A stretch of 64,000 nucleotides of DNA. Origin: Guillardia theta CCMP2712. Taxonomy: Eukaryota; Cryptophyceae; Pyrenomonadales; Geminigeraceae. The notes beneath the pieces are model-generated. The model worked only from the letters and a program-made list of their open reading frames with translations, did not search any database and was not told where the DNA came from. The DNA lies in assembly GCF_000315625.1 (NCBI RefSeq), contig NW_005434673.1, forward strand, positions 415,275-479,274, given 5' to 3'. This document shows, one piece after another, positions 33,067-44,336 of the stretch (its first letter is position 1; each line of letters opens with the position of its first letter). Both the position numbers and the translations under genes were made by a program.

Positions 33067-34253
33067 TCATAATTCTGTAGTCTTTCCACTGCGAAAATCA
33101 TCTGTGGGTGTGTGGGGTATGTGCAGACTCATCCGGCCCATAGAGACTCCGTCAAGCTCATCATTGGATGCAGCTTTTTCGAGCTTCTTCTCAAGGTCAC
33201 CGGAGCATGTTTCATCTGAATGCTCTTGAACGTTTGCAGCCAAGCCGCTCCATCCATCGCCTAGCATCTTGATCATGTTCCTTTCCTTCTCTGGTAGCAA
33301 GTATTTTGCAATCCTCCAGAACTTCATGATGTCAGTGAGACAATTGCAGAAGAGGCAGTCGTCACCGAGTCAAAGAACCAAGGTTCTCCGATAATCACAA
33401 TCCCCACGATGTGTTGAGGAAAGTAATGAAGCAACCCAAGCCTGGTCCAACGCAACGAGGGGACACACAGAGGAAAAGCAAGTGAGGAATCAGTGCGGCA
33501 TTTCAATACAAAATATTCTCACCCTCCAGATCGAAAGATTTGCCACATGTGTACAAGTCCGAACTCACTGACATCCTGTACAACCACCAAACCTCTCTCC
33601 TAATCATTCGAGTCAATTCTCACTTTTGCAGGGCTGTTCCCACCTGGATTTCACTAGAGTGGAAGATTGCCTCATGTATGTAAATCTGCCATTGGAACAG
33701 CTCGGATCTGACTACGAGTCAAAACGCGAAGGGCCAAGAACAGAAAGAAATGTGACATCACATGCTTCTGTTCCAGTCGAAAAGTCGATTCCGAACAACA
33801 AGCACTTTCCTTTTTCCGCTACACGTCTCACCATTCAACAAGACCTGCGATATCGGACCATCATCTCTACAGCGCCATGTTTCCACATGCGAAGTACACC
33901 GCTCCGCTCCGAATCATATTTACCGCCTCCCCGCTCGTCAAGTTTCTGTAGCTGCCATGGAGTCAATGCTTCAGATTTCTCCCCTCCAACCGAGATTACA
34001 GATGTTCGTTCTTTCTTCTAAACTCGAGAATCCGATTCTTCACTCTCTCGACACATCCCTGCTTTCCCGGTTCGATACGTCCACATGAAGCCCTTATCGC
34101 AGCATCCTCCACTTCGACCTGCTTCGTGAACGATGGGGGGATGTCATGAGCCGCTTCTTCTGCTCGTACACTGCGACACGTCACAGTGATCGCAACAAGT
34201 AGCACGAGCTGCTTCCTCAACCAGCCACTTGCCGCCATTCCCCTTCTCTTCAC
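33067..34253 (-). CDS. CRAL-TRIO (Sec14-like) domain protein, 5' exons uncertain
   Basis: The 3' exons splice to LLHYFPQHIVGIVIIGEPWF, FDS, FWRIAKYLLPEKERNMIKML, then a tail ending at 33067. The order YPxHxxxxxIIxxPWxF followed by a W-x6-L-x4-K segment is the core of the CRAL-TRIO lipid-binding fold. Upstream frames are partial: an ATG at 34253 opens a signal-peptide-like start (LRKQLVLLVAITVTC), and GKCLLFGIDFSTGTE may be an earlier strand. The full chain was not resolved. The family transfers phosphoinositides or other lipids between membranes. Confidence 0.55.
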
Positions 34254-34309
34254 GCCTCAACCTCGAGCCCTCCTTTTGAGCATTGAGCGCCAATAGATGT
34301 TTTATGAGT

Positions 34310-35270
34310 CGACCCGGCGCTGCCGGGCCCGCGCCGGGCGGGCCCAGCGCGCACCCGGCCCGGGGACGGTCGCCAAAGAAGCATCCAGCCCGCCTCATTG
34401 CATGGTAGTAGGAAAGCACCGGGGCAGCACCTTCGAACCCGTTCGAATGCCAGGGGTCGCAATTGAAGCTCCTCAAAGTTGCTCATGTGGGCTAAAAAGT
34501 CACGTTACTAGTCACGTTACCAGCATGGCCCGTCACGGCAAAGAAGGGCTAAAAGAAGGGGTGGGGTGGCTAATAATAACTTTAGATCTGCTTTAAATGG
34601 TTTTAATTATCTGGGGTCGATCTAATTTTAATACCTTTTTTGAAAAACAGACTCTCCATTCCCAGGTGGGGTAGTGTTGATTCAGTACAATTATTGAAGG
34701 ATTTGTCTCTGTCAGTTGGGTGGGGTAGTTTTATACTGATGTTGTTAAGTATTACTTGTATTTTAGAGTGGAGGAATAATACTCAGGGTAGGTATGATAC
34801 GCTTTTAAAATCGTGAATCTTTTTTTGTCTGGGTGGGGGTTATCTATATCGCTGGCAATTGGTATGACCCCTAAGGGCCTTCTCACTTTCTCGAGTCATG
34901 TCTTAAGTCAATAACCACAAGTGGTTACCCTTTTGAATTTATGGAGATGAGGGAGTTCCTGGGGTGGGGTATCCTGTCATCGACAATGGAGGACTTCGAA
35001 AGGGTGGGTTATACGTTTCTCCCCTGTAGGACATGTTGAGGGTGGGTGTGAAAAGGACTTTGAGAGGGTAGGGGTGTATCCACTGGGCTAAAACTAGTTC
35101 TAGGGAAAAAAGGTAATACCTGCGTGTACAAGGATGGAAGATTTGAAGGGTGGGGGTCCTGGGGGATGTTTTATAACCTTTATACTGTAGGGTCTTTTGA
35201 TTATGATCGAGGGGGTGCTGGTCAGAAAGGGGTAGGTGGTCCTCGAAGGGGGTTGTAAACGATTAGGTCG
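34310..35270. other. GC-rich block followed by TACCC/GGGTA island
   Basis: 34315-34380 is a gggcccgg-type block with gtcacgttac repeats just after (34498-34520). From 34560 to 35260 the plus strand is rich in ggtggggta, agggtggg and related runs separated by AT-rich patches. No gene was found. This is the longest such island in the window. Confidence 0.6.
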
Positions 35271-35296
35271 GTCGATAGGATAGGCGGCGAACAATC

Positions 35297-35953
35297 ATGG
35301 CCGGAGGGAAGGGGGGGAGGGAGGAGGAGATGAAGGAGAATGAGCTGAGGGAAGAGAACCAAGACTCAGGAGATGGGATGGAAGACCCTGAAACCGTCTT
35401 CTGTGACAACAGCGCGGGCCGAAGAGGGCGCATAATATGCGACGCCAAGTATCCACATCAAGTGCTGCATGTGGACGGCAGGGCGGCAGCTCTTGGTGGT
35501 CAAGGGGAGAGTGCTTTCCTGGGAAGGAGGCTGGCAAGGTGTCTGAATATGATAGTCTACCGAAACAGAGGTGCTTGTGCCCCCGATGCGAACAGTGACT
35601 TTGAGAACTTGATCACCGATTGCATTCAAGAGGGCAAAGCAGTGGTGTTGAACTGCGCGGAAAATGAGATCTGCAAGACTCTATGTGTTCTCCCAACCAC
35701 GTCAGCAGATATGCGATCGGTGGATATCTTAATGTATCCGACTTGCTTGTCATTGGACTCCTGCGGCTCCTGCAAGAAAAAGACGGCACTCACTAAACGT
35801 CAGATTTCGTTCAATCACCAACAAGAGAAACTGAATACGATATTTGGAGACCATTGCACGCGGACGCTCAGCGCGGCATTTGATGACAGGGAACTATATT
35901 CAAAGAATAACGAAGTTGTACATACTGGAAGAAGTGTTTCAAGCACGAATTAG
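35297..35953 (+). CDS. single-exon ORF with degenerate PAS-like region
   Basis: 218 codons, no introns needed. The N-terminus is Glu/Gly-rich and charged. Residues 48-75 (IICDAKYPHQVLHVDGRA, then FLGRRLARCL) resemble the first strands of PAS sensors, in which a DA-x-xPH-x(3)HVN pattern precedes a G-F-x-G-R/Q-x-L helix. NSDFENLITDCIQEGKAVVL and a CVLPTT strand would be the later elements. The C-terminus has CGSCKKK and no kinase domain. No chromophore-binding GxNCRFLQ-type motif is seen. Assignment is weak. Confidence 0.5.
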   Translation: MAGGKGGREEEMKENELREENQDSGDGMEDPETVFCDNSAGRRGRIICDAKYPHQVLHVDGRAAALGGQGESAFLGRRLARCLNMIVYRNRGACAPDANSDFENLITDCIQEGKAVVLNCAENEICKTLCVLPTTSADMRSVDILMYPTCLSLDSCGSCKKKTALTKRQISFNHQQEKLNTIFGDHCTRTLSAAFDDRELYSKNNEVVHTGRSVSSTN

Positions 35954-36310
35954 AGATGGCGAAATCCGTCGAGGTGTAAATGGTGGGGTTTCGGCAGCAG
36001 GCATTTTTTTTTCTTTGATCTAGCTTCTTCTTCATTGTTGTGGTTCAGATGCAACTGGAGTCTAATTTCTGATTTACTATGATGCAATATCTCATCATCG
36101 TACAGATCTGCAATTTTCTTGCTTTCACCTTCGATCTGTCCGTTATGGTTTAATTTACATTCCGAGTGATAAAGATGGCTGAATTGAAAGACACCTGTCT
36201 CTTCTTCGCTCTTTCATCTCAACACACCACACCCGAGTGATGTCTCGATCTTGATCCTACTTCTAGTCAGCTCCATATCTTGAAACTTCCAGACGCGTTC
36301 GAAAAAAAGG
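35954..36310. other. convergent intergenic spacer
   Basis: AT-rich relative to neighbours (run of t at 36006-36013). It lies between two 3' ends. No gene seen. Confidence 0.4.
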
Positions 36311-39300
36311 CTAGTCCGAGTGCTCTGCGCCTTCTTCCTCCTCAGGAAAGGACTCCAGCGTCTTCATCTCTCTTTTCCGCTCCCTCTTCTGAAACCCCTC
36401 TCTTCTAACTTCATCAATGCCTGCCTCCTCAGGAACAATCTCCTCCTCACGGCTGGGCTCCTCATTCCCCTGCTCGCTAACGTTCGCAACGTCGCGTTCT
36501 CCTTCGAGGAGTTCTTCTCCTCTGTCCGACTTTTGGTCGGAGCTGCTTCGGCTGCTTCTTTCCTCCTCCTCTTCTCCTTCTTGAGGCTCGTACGCAGCCC
36601 ACGCAAGCAGGATCTCCACCAGTCTACCTGCAAGCACATGGAGTCAGAGTCGACAGTGACAGTCCAGTGCTCGTCACGTCGCTGCGCCCTCGATCTGAAC
36701 ATCTTCTGTAGGGTAGTCTCCCTCCCCATCTCTGCGCACTGGAACCAGGCAATGAAGATCATCGCCATGTCCCTGTCTTGTCGCTTCTTGCGGAACAGCT
36801 TCATCATGTCCCACTTGGGCCCCTGCTTGCTCAAGTGAGCAACGAGACTGAGTGCACTGATTCACATGCTTCAAGACCTCGAAAGCATCATTCTTCCATG
36901 CGTCATAGCTGTCTCGCAATCTTGTATCAATCAACATCCCCAGCACTCGCTTCATCGTCCTGCCGGCACTAGCAGTTACTTCTCCCCCCACTCCTTTCCC
37001 CTCTCCTCCTTGCGAGACGGATCACCTCCTGGCGTACTCCTCGTTCCTCCACTCCTCCCAAGAGTCCCACATCTTGACACGTCAGACAAGTATCATCAGT
37101 CAGAGCTGGGTGGCGCGGGATGGGGGACCTTAGCTAGCAGGTCGACGTTGCGGTTGTGGAAGATGGACTGAAAGAAGTTGCGAATCTCATAGTTCCTGAC
37201 GATGAACATCTGCCACGCCCGCAGAGCCCTGGGAGGGAAGTGATGAGATAACAAGACGGCGAACATGAGAGGGAGGGAGGGAGGGAGGGAGGGAGGAAGA
37301 AGCAAGAACAGGAATCAACCAGAAAGGTGGGAGAAAAGGAGGTAGGGAGCAGAAGAGGCAAATCACATTGCAAGCGAGCGATTGAGCCATCTGTTCTTCA
37401 ACAAGTTTGTGAACTTATCTCTGTCAAGGTTGATCTAGCTCAAACGTTAGGGAACAGAGAATAGAAGGATGCTGCAATAGCAGAGGTTCTACCTGTTTGT
37501 TCCTCTCCCATTTCTTCATCCACTCAGCTTCCTGTCAAGACCGATCTAAGAGAGGAGAAAGGAGGAGGAGGAGGAGGAGCCATCTGTTGACCTGAGCTTG
37601 AAACTCCCGCGCCTGCTTATCCTCGAGGTATCGATTCAGGAGCGCCCTTTCTCGTCCAACGTTGCATGCTGCATCGATGATGACGCAGGCGGCCAGCGCC
37701 TTGCCGGACATCCATGCTCCTTCTACCGAGCACTCGGTGATCCAATCCCCTGCTACACCGATGCCGTTGCCTACAGGAAGGGGTTCACAGGGTGTTCGGT
37801 GGGGGGGTGAAGAAAACTGAGAGGAAGGAACGAGAGAGAAGAGAAAGGGGAGGAGGGAAAGAGAGGGAAAGGATCGGCAGGATGTGGAGGGGGAGAGAGA
37901 GGAGGAGGAAAGACCTGCATCGAAGAGGCAGTACTTCCTCTCCGGCGCAAAGAGCTTCATGTCCATTGCCGACGCGTTGTTTAGCATCGAGCCCGGCAGG
38001 CCTGCAAGTTCCGCATGCTCCCACAGAGACGCTTGAACGTGCGATGGCGTGTGGGCACGCACGTTGATTTCCGTCTCCTCCATATTCGCGCCGGCTAAGG
38101 CTAGAGGGAGGAAAATCTGCAAGAATAATCAGGGCAGCATGAAGGGAGGAGGGAGGAGGGAGGAGGGAGGAGGGAGGAGGGAGGAGGGAGAAAGAGAAGA
38201 GGAGGAGGGAAGAAGAGGAGGGAAGAAGAATAAGAAGCAGGGGAGGAAGCAAGATCAACCTCTGCCGTCTTCTCAGCCACATGGTTGGGGCTCGCATCTC
38301 GATTCATGTTCGACCACGAGGAGGACAGGACTATCATCCAAACATACGTGAGACTCTTAGTGCTGCTGCGGTTCCCTCCTGCTTCTCCTGCTCCTCCCGC
38401 TCCTCCCGCTCCTCCACCACTCCCCTTCTTCTGCGACCTGAGGTACTCCGCCTCTGCCGTGATATCCCAGAAGCTGACGATCTGGGGGTCACCGAGCTGA
38501 AACGCCTCCTCCTCCTCCTGCTCTGCGTCCCTCTTGGTTCTCCTTCGCTGCTGCTCATGGCGGTGCCGCCGGTACCTCTGCAACGCATCGTTGAGGGTTT
38601 TGCGAGAAAGACGGCTGCTCCCCTCCTCTTCCTCTGCGAGGAAGTCGAGGAGCAGTTCGATCTCCTCCTCCAGATAGCCCAGCATTGACAACTTGGAGGC
38701 GATGGAAGAGATCTCGATGAAGGTCGTTTCATCCTCCTCCTCCTCCTCTCTCTCCCCCCTTCTCTCTCCTGAAACCTCCTGACGTTGCTTTCGCCCTCCC
38801 TCCCTTTCCTCCGTCCACTCCAGCAGCATGTGGAAGAGGTCTTCGATGGAGGTCTCGAGGTCGAAGGGGGTCAGCGAGGCTCTGCCTGGAGCAGCAGCGG
38901 GAGGGCTGGGCTGAAACACGTCCTCCTGCATCATCCGCGCATAGATATCTCGCTCGAGGGCAGGGAGGTGAAACGAGCCCTGAGGAAGGAGAGAGATATC
39001 TTAAGGTTGAGAAGAGGAGGAGAGGGGAGGGGAGGGTTGGGAAGAGTGGGAGGATAGAGGAGCGGGAGATGGAGGAGGAGGAGGAGGAGGGAGGGCAGGG
39101 GAGCTAGGGAGCAGAGGATAGAGAGAAGGGCAGAACAGGTAGGAACGAGGAGGGTGAGGGGAAAAGGAGCATGACCTGAAGAGAGATGGGAGGGAGATGG
39201 TCGAACTCGATGGTGACAATCCATGCAGGAAGCATCTCACACTGAAAGCAAGATGAACGAGAGCTAGAGAAGCTGCAGCGAGAGGGGGGGAGATGGGGGG

Positions 39301-42300
39301 CCNNNNNNNNNNNNNNNNNNNNNNNNNNNNNNNNNNNNNNNNNNNNNNNNNNNNNNNNNNNNNNNNNNNNNNNNNNNNNNNNNNNNNNNNNNNNNNNNNN
39401 NNTCGGCCTCAGGATGCTGATCCCAGGATAGGATCGGACATGTCGGGCATTGTCTTGTCGCCTGTCATGGTCACCGGGGTGGCCTACCTAGTCCCTGAGG
39501 GTTTAGTCAAGTTTACCGTTCGCAAAATGGCGAAAGACTTTCTCCACGCTACGCATACATAGGACTACCGATTTCCAGGATGTCACGTGGCAATGTCCGG
39601 GCGGACAGGGGGGCAGGAGGACAGTAGAGAGGAGGGGATGGGAGGAAGGAGGATAGAGGAGAGGACGAAGAGAGAGGAGAGGGAGGAGGGGGAGGACGCG
39701 GGAGAGGAGCAGAAGCTTGAGAAGAGCAAACCTTGCTCGCTGTCTTCATGATGAAAGATGACTTGGGATGAACTTTGTTGAGGATGTTAACAACATCGCC
39801 CGGGGGTGTGCAGACACAGACATAGTCAAACTTCAAGTTTACAGCCTCCACGCCCAAGGCCGAACTTCGACGCCGATCGCCCGGCATGCCACTGCCACCT
39901 GCTCCCTCCTCCTGATCCTCCTGCTCCCTCCTCTCTCCCTCTGTACCTCCGTTGTCCTCCTGCTCCTCGCCCGCACGGACATTCCCACGTGACATCTTGA
40001 AATCGGTAGTCTTATGCATGCGCAGCAGCGCGAGGGCCTCCGACGTCCTCTTGCCACCCGCGATGTCTTCCTCGTTCCCCATCATCTCCATCCTCCTCCG
40101 CTTCTCCTCCCCATCACTGCCCTGCTCCTCTCCCCCCCGTTTCTTCGGGGAGGAAGAGACCAGCTCGACCTCAAACTTGTCCTCTGCAAAATTCCTCCTC
40201 ACATGGCGCACTTGACAACCCCGACGGACGTCCGACCCCTCCAGCATCGCATCCACCACCGTCTTCAGCTGCGGTTTCCCCGCAAACAGCAGCGTGCTCT
40301 CCCCCATCCCCCGCGACGCCTGCGCGCGCTCAAACCCCCCTGGATGAGCGAAGCGATGGAGGTATGGCCTGCATGCTACATCAATTCCCTGCTCCCAGCT
40401 CTTGTCTTGCTCTTCCTCGTTGTCTATGTGATCCATTCACGTCTCCTTCATCTGCTGTTCCTCTCACTCGCGTCTTTCCTCGTCTCCTCTCTTCCCAAAT
40501 CATTATTCTTCTATCCTCCTCCTCCTCCTCCTCCTCCTCCTCTCCTCCTCTCCTCCTCCTTTACCCTGTGATGTCGAAGTCTCCGATGCCGCTGCTTGAC
40601 TCAGTGGACGTTGACTCCAGGAGGGCGCGGAGGTTGTCGACCGCTCGAGCCAGCTGAACGAGCTCGGGGCCAGACAAGATGCCCCTGAAAGTGCATGAGC
40701 CATTGCCGGGCAATGCAAATGCAGCTGAGAGGTGGACTAAAGAGAAGGAGGAGGAGGAGGAGGACAAAGAGGAGAAGGATTGGGGGGGGAGGAGGAGGAT
40801 AAAGAGGAGGAGGAGGGGGGGGGATCGTGGTGGTGATGGTGGGCAAGTCGTTACTCTTCTTTTGCTCTTTGGTAATCTTGCTCAGCGCGTTGAAGCGCGA
40901 GACCTGTCTTCACGTCAGGATGGAGGAGGAGGAGGAGAGGAGGAGGAGAGGAGGAGGAGAGGAGGAGGAGAGGAGGAGAGGATGAGGAGGAGGAGGAGGA
41001 GGAGGAGGAGGAGGAGGAGGAGAAGGCGAAGGAGGAGGAGGAGGAGGAGGAGGAGGAGACTGTGGCTGCTTACCGGCATCGGAGGGAGTCTCAAGCATGC
41101 GATCCCACATGAAGCCGGAGATGCGATCAGCATGAGGCCCTCCGCTCAAGCTCTCCCCGTCCTTAGGCCCCATACGGATGTACCTGTCACAGCAGATGAG
41201 AAGGCGGGGAGAGGGAGAGAGGAAGATGAGGACGAAGCTGCTGCTCCTGCTGCTGCTGCTGCTGCTGGTGGTGGTGGAAGTGTTGGTGGAGGTGTTGATG
41301 GTGGTTGTGATAGCGATAGTGATGTTGATGAGATTTTCTCACTCTCGTGCAGCTGACAGCACGTAGGGGTTCGACAGGTTGAGAGGAAACGCGTCAAGCC
41401 TGTAGCTCTTTCCCGTCGTCTCCGTCATCCCGATGGCTCGAGAGGACCCGAAAGGGACGACGATCCCTTTTCTCACCCACTTGTCCACCTGCTCCCTAAA
41501 CTCTCCTCCAACCGCGCTGAAGAAGCGGCAGCCGGAGAAAGAGTGTCCTCCACCAATCTTGTGCTTCACGCTCCTGACCCTCCCCCCTGTCTCCTCCCCG
41601 GCCTCGAAGACCGTCACTCGGATCCCAGAGTTCTCTCCCTTCCTGCTCAGGTACGCTGCGCACGAGGCCCCCGCTATCCCTCCTCCGATCACCGCCACGT
41701 GCACCAGGCTTTCCCTGCTGGGGGGCCGGCGGAACTTGGGATGGGCGGGAAGGGAATGAGGGAAGTGCTCATACATCTCGTCGCTGATCAGCACATCCTC
41801 CCTTGCGATCTCCTCTCCTGCGGGTGGGCCTCCCCCCATGCCCTCCCAGTACTCCGGCGGCTCCTTCCCTTGCTCAACCCAGCGGACGCTGATGTACTCG
41901 TTCACTTTGATGAGCCTGGACGGGGAGGAACATCAGTCCCTAGAGCATGCGGCCAAGGAAGGGGATCAGCAGCAAGAGTAAGGAGAGGAGAAAGAAAACA
42001 AGAAGCGGAGAGGTATACCAAGAAAAGAGGGGGGTCAAGGGGAGAGGAAAAATCGAAACTGACCTGCGGACAAAATTTCCCACCCAATCCGCACAAGCGT
42101 CCAGCTCAAACTGGTTGGAAGTTCTTCCCACCCAGACCCAAAGCAGCGAGTCTCTGAGCTCTAGGAAGGAGTAGGAGGAAGGATCCTTACGAGGGTCCCC
42201 GGAGGAGTTGAGGAGGATGAAAGTGTCCTACGAAAGTGGATAAGACGCTGGCCACAGCTCGTCCAACAGACTCACCCCGCTGTTGAGCGACTTCCACGTG

Positions 42301-43687
42301 GGGCTCATCCACTCAAGCCGAACGTCGAGAGCTGCTCCTTTGAATCTTCCCAGCTTCCTTCCCCTTGATAGACACGTCATTCGACAGCAGGGAACTCTCG
42401 TCAGAGGGCATACGTCGGAGGAGGAGGCTGGATTGATTTTGACAACCTGTACGCCAAGCTCTTGTTCCAAATGTGGTTGACGTTCGCTTGTATCATGCAC
42501 CTTGTCTTCATGGTCATTCTCTCGTTCAAACAGCTCGCAGCTTCATCTTCATCACCTTAGTCCGGTCAGGTACCAATGCTTCCCACCCTCGTCTCTCCGC
42601 AGCCTTAGCGTGAACCTGTTCTCCCGTCACCACAGCACACGTCCACGACCCTTGCCATGACCTCCCCTCGTTCAGGTTGACTGACATGGCATTCTTTTTT
42701 GTGTTCCTTGTCAACTTGACAATGTCGAACTCTCAGACAAGACAAGGAGGGTGAAAGCAGGACAGACCTCCACGTTCTCTTCAATGAAGTTGAACGAGAA
42801 TTCCTCCATCTCCTCGAAGTGTCCAGTCCACAATGCAACGTGCACTCCAGTGACCTGCTACAGGTGAACATCCCTGACTCCGTACTCCAGCGTTACCGAC
42901 ACTTTGATGTCAACACCTTCAGGAAACTCTTTGGTGGACGGCATCGGCATCCCTTGAGTGGGGCGGTCGCCGAACCCGGAGTTTAAGTCCGCGTTGCCGA
43001 TGTTGTCTTTCTCGGCTTTGTTCTTCTCTTCTCTCTTCTGTGACCTGAAGTTGAGCTCTGCCTCCAGCACCTCTCTGAGTTTAAACTTATGCTCCACATA
43101 TTCATCGAGCGTTGGGGCCCTCAGTTTGGCGGCAGGGATGAAATCAGGCCTTGATGCCATCATCTGCTGATGCTGCTTCAACGGTTCAGACGCGTCTTTA
43201 CCCCAACAGAAGAAGGACCATGAGATCTTTCAAGTGCGATTCAGAGTTGGTGAGTTTCAAGCAACGTAGAACTCCTTCCTTGCCATCTGTGACGTAGTTT
43301 GCTCCGAGTTTGTGATCGTCCGCATAAGCGAACAGCCATGCATTACGCAGGTTACAAGCAGCTGCTTGCTCCTGTCAAGATATCAGGAGAAAGACGATGT
43401 TGCTCCACTTGCTCAGATGGTAAGAGGCGGCACCTGCTCTGCTTGAAAGTAACTTTTTACCTCAGCCCCGTCTGTATTGGAATCCGGGAAGCCCACAGGC
43501 TCCTTGGGTGACGTCAGAGTCTCGCAGCACCGCACGCTTATCGTCTTGAAGTCTCACTCACCTCGCTCAGGGGGATCTCCTCGCAGAACTCGTACAGGTC
43601 TCCTATCTTCACCTGCCAGAAGCTCAGGCAGTCCCCGATACCAACGGGTGGTAACCATGAGCTTGGCACGGCGATGACGCCAACCAT
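36311..43687 (-). CDS. gelsolin-like + renalase/COG3380-like FAD oxidoreductase + Sfi1-like helical repeats (fusion)
   Basis: Start chosen at ATG 43687 (MVGVIAVPSSWLPPVG). N-terminal exons are unrecognised. Then gelsolin-type signatures: WKSLNSG/DTFILLNSSGD, LLWVWVGRTSNQFELDA, and ISVRWVEQGKEPPEYWEGMG. The exon 41905-41339 carries the last of these and, 45 residues on, VAVIGGGIAGASCAAYLSRK, VTVFEAGEETGGRVRS: an FAD Rossmann motif with GGR. Downstream FAD-fold pieces: FFSAVGGEFREQVDKWV, GFERAQASRGMGESTLLFAG, FDYVCVCTPPGDVV, MLPAWIVTIEFDHLP, and near the end VAGDWITECSVEGAWMSGKA. An acidic insertion of about 200 residues sits at 38.35-38.93 kb. The C-terminal 5 exons hold W-containing helices (ALRAWQMFIVRNYEIR, MWDSWEEWRNEEYARR, LRDSYDAWKNDAFE, LVEILLAWAAYE) and an acidic tail. 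A 100-N gap falls at 39303-39402. Confidence 0.7.
38138..38192 (+). repeat. GGGAGGA microsatellite
   Basis: About seven copies of a 7-bp gggagga unit in an intron of the fusion gene. Other purine runs lie at 40925-41060 (gga repeats) and 39060-39095. Confidence 0.85.
39303..39402. other. assembly gap (100 N)
   Basis: Exactly 100 undetermined bases, inside the fusion gene between the TPPGDVVNI and PAWIVTIEFD parts of the FAD domain. Real gap length is unknown; an exon is probably missing. Confidence 1.
40921..41058 (+). repeat. GGA trinucleotide tract in intron
   Basis: Near-pure gga/gaggag run of about 135 bp, within an intron of the FAD part of the fusion gene. It generates several spurious frames. 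Confidence 0.9.
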
Positions 43688-44336
43688 TACCAATGATCAT
43701 CCTCCTTGGCACAGGCTCCTTCAGACGTCACTTCCTCTCCTGCTCTGCTGCTTCCCCGCTCCCCTCCTGAGCAACCATGGCCAGTCTTGATTGCTCAGTC
43801 CATGAAGGATCCCAACAACGGGTCAAACTTGTCAACGGCAGGTCAAATGGCGTCTCGCTAAAAACTCTAAAAAATAGAGTAGGGTGGGGTAAATTCAGTA
43901 CGGGTTAATTTATAAATCCAGACAACAGGAAAGTATCGGGTAGGGTAGTCTTGACCTGAGGAATAGGTACATCAAAGAATGAAGGGAGCAGTGGGCATCC
44001 ATGGCAGTGATCGAGCAGGACCAAGGAAGATATGCTGGCGCTTAGGGCAAGATGCATGTTTGATGCGTCTAGCGACAACTCTGATGTATCCTAGAAGCAT
44101 GTTTGATGCGTCTGGCGACAACTCTGATGTATCCTAGAAGCATGTTTGATGCGTGTAGCGACAACTCTGATGTATCCTAGAAGCATTTTTGATGCGTCTA
44201 GCGACAACTCTGATGTATCCTAGAAGCATGTTTGATGCGTCTAGCGACAACTCTGATGTATCCTAGAAGCATGTTTGATGCGTCTGGCGACAACTCTGAT
44301 GGTCATCGCTGAGATCTTTCTTTGCAGCTTCAAAGG
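43688..44336. other. divergent intergenic region with TACCC motifs and 43-bp minisatellite
   Basis: Lies between two start codons (43687 minus, 44337 plus). 43865-43950 has gtagggtggggta-type sequence. 44057-44310 is a minisatellite (listed separately). Both promoters must be here. Confidence 0.6.
44057..44300 (+). repeat. 43-bp minisatellite, about 6 copies
   Basis: Units start at 44057, 44100, 44143, 44186, 44229 and 44272. Core: tgtttgatgcgtctagcgac, then aactctgatgtatcctagaa and gca. Copies differ by one or two bases (tctggcg, gtgtagc, ttttgat); the last loses similarity after ctctgatgg. The array ends about 40 bp before the start codon of the PDZ-TPR gene. Confidence 0.95.

Noticed and set aside
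34555-35265. Internal telomere array
   Set aside because: The GGGTA-type motifs are irregular and never form a clean tandem repeat, so I list them only as compositional islands.
36364-36637. Basic C-terminus (KKEKRRRKEAAEAA..) for the fusion gene
   Set aside because: A 50-nt intron with good GT/AG sites before 36600 joins instead to LVEILLAWAAYE and an acidic tail ending at 36311, which continues the W-helix pattern.
40921-41173. Arg-, Pro- or Leu-rich frames over the gga tract
   Set aside because: Products of low-complexity DNA in an intron of the fusion gene.
44040-44310. Evenly spaced repeats resembling a CRISPR array
   Set aside because: The 43-bp units are directly adjacent with no unique spacers, and the genome is eukaryotic. 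It is a minisatellite.
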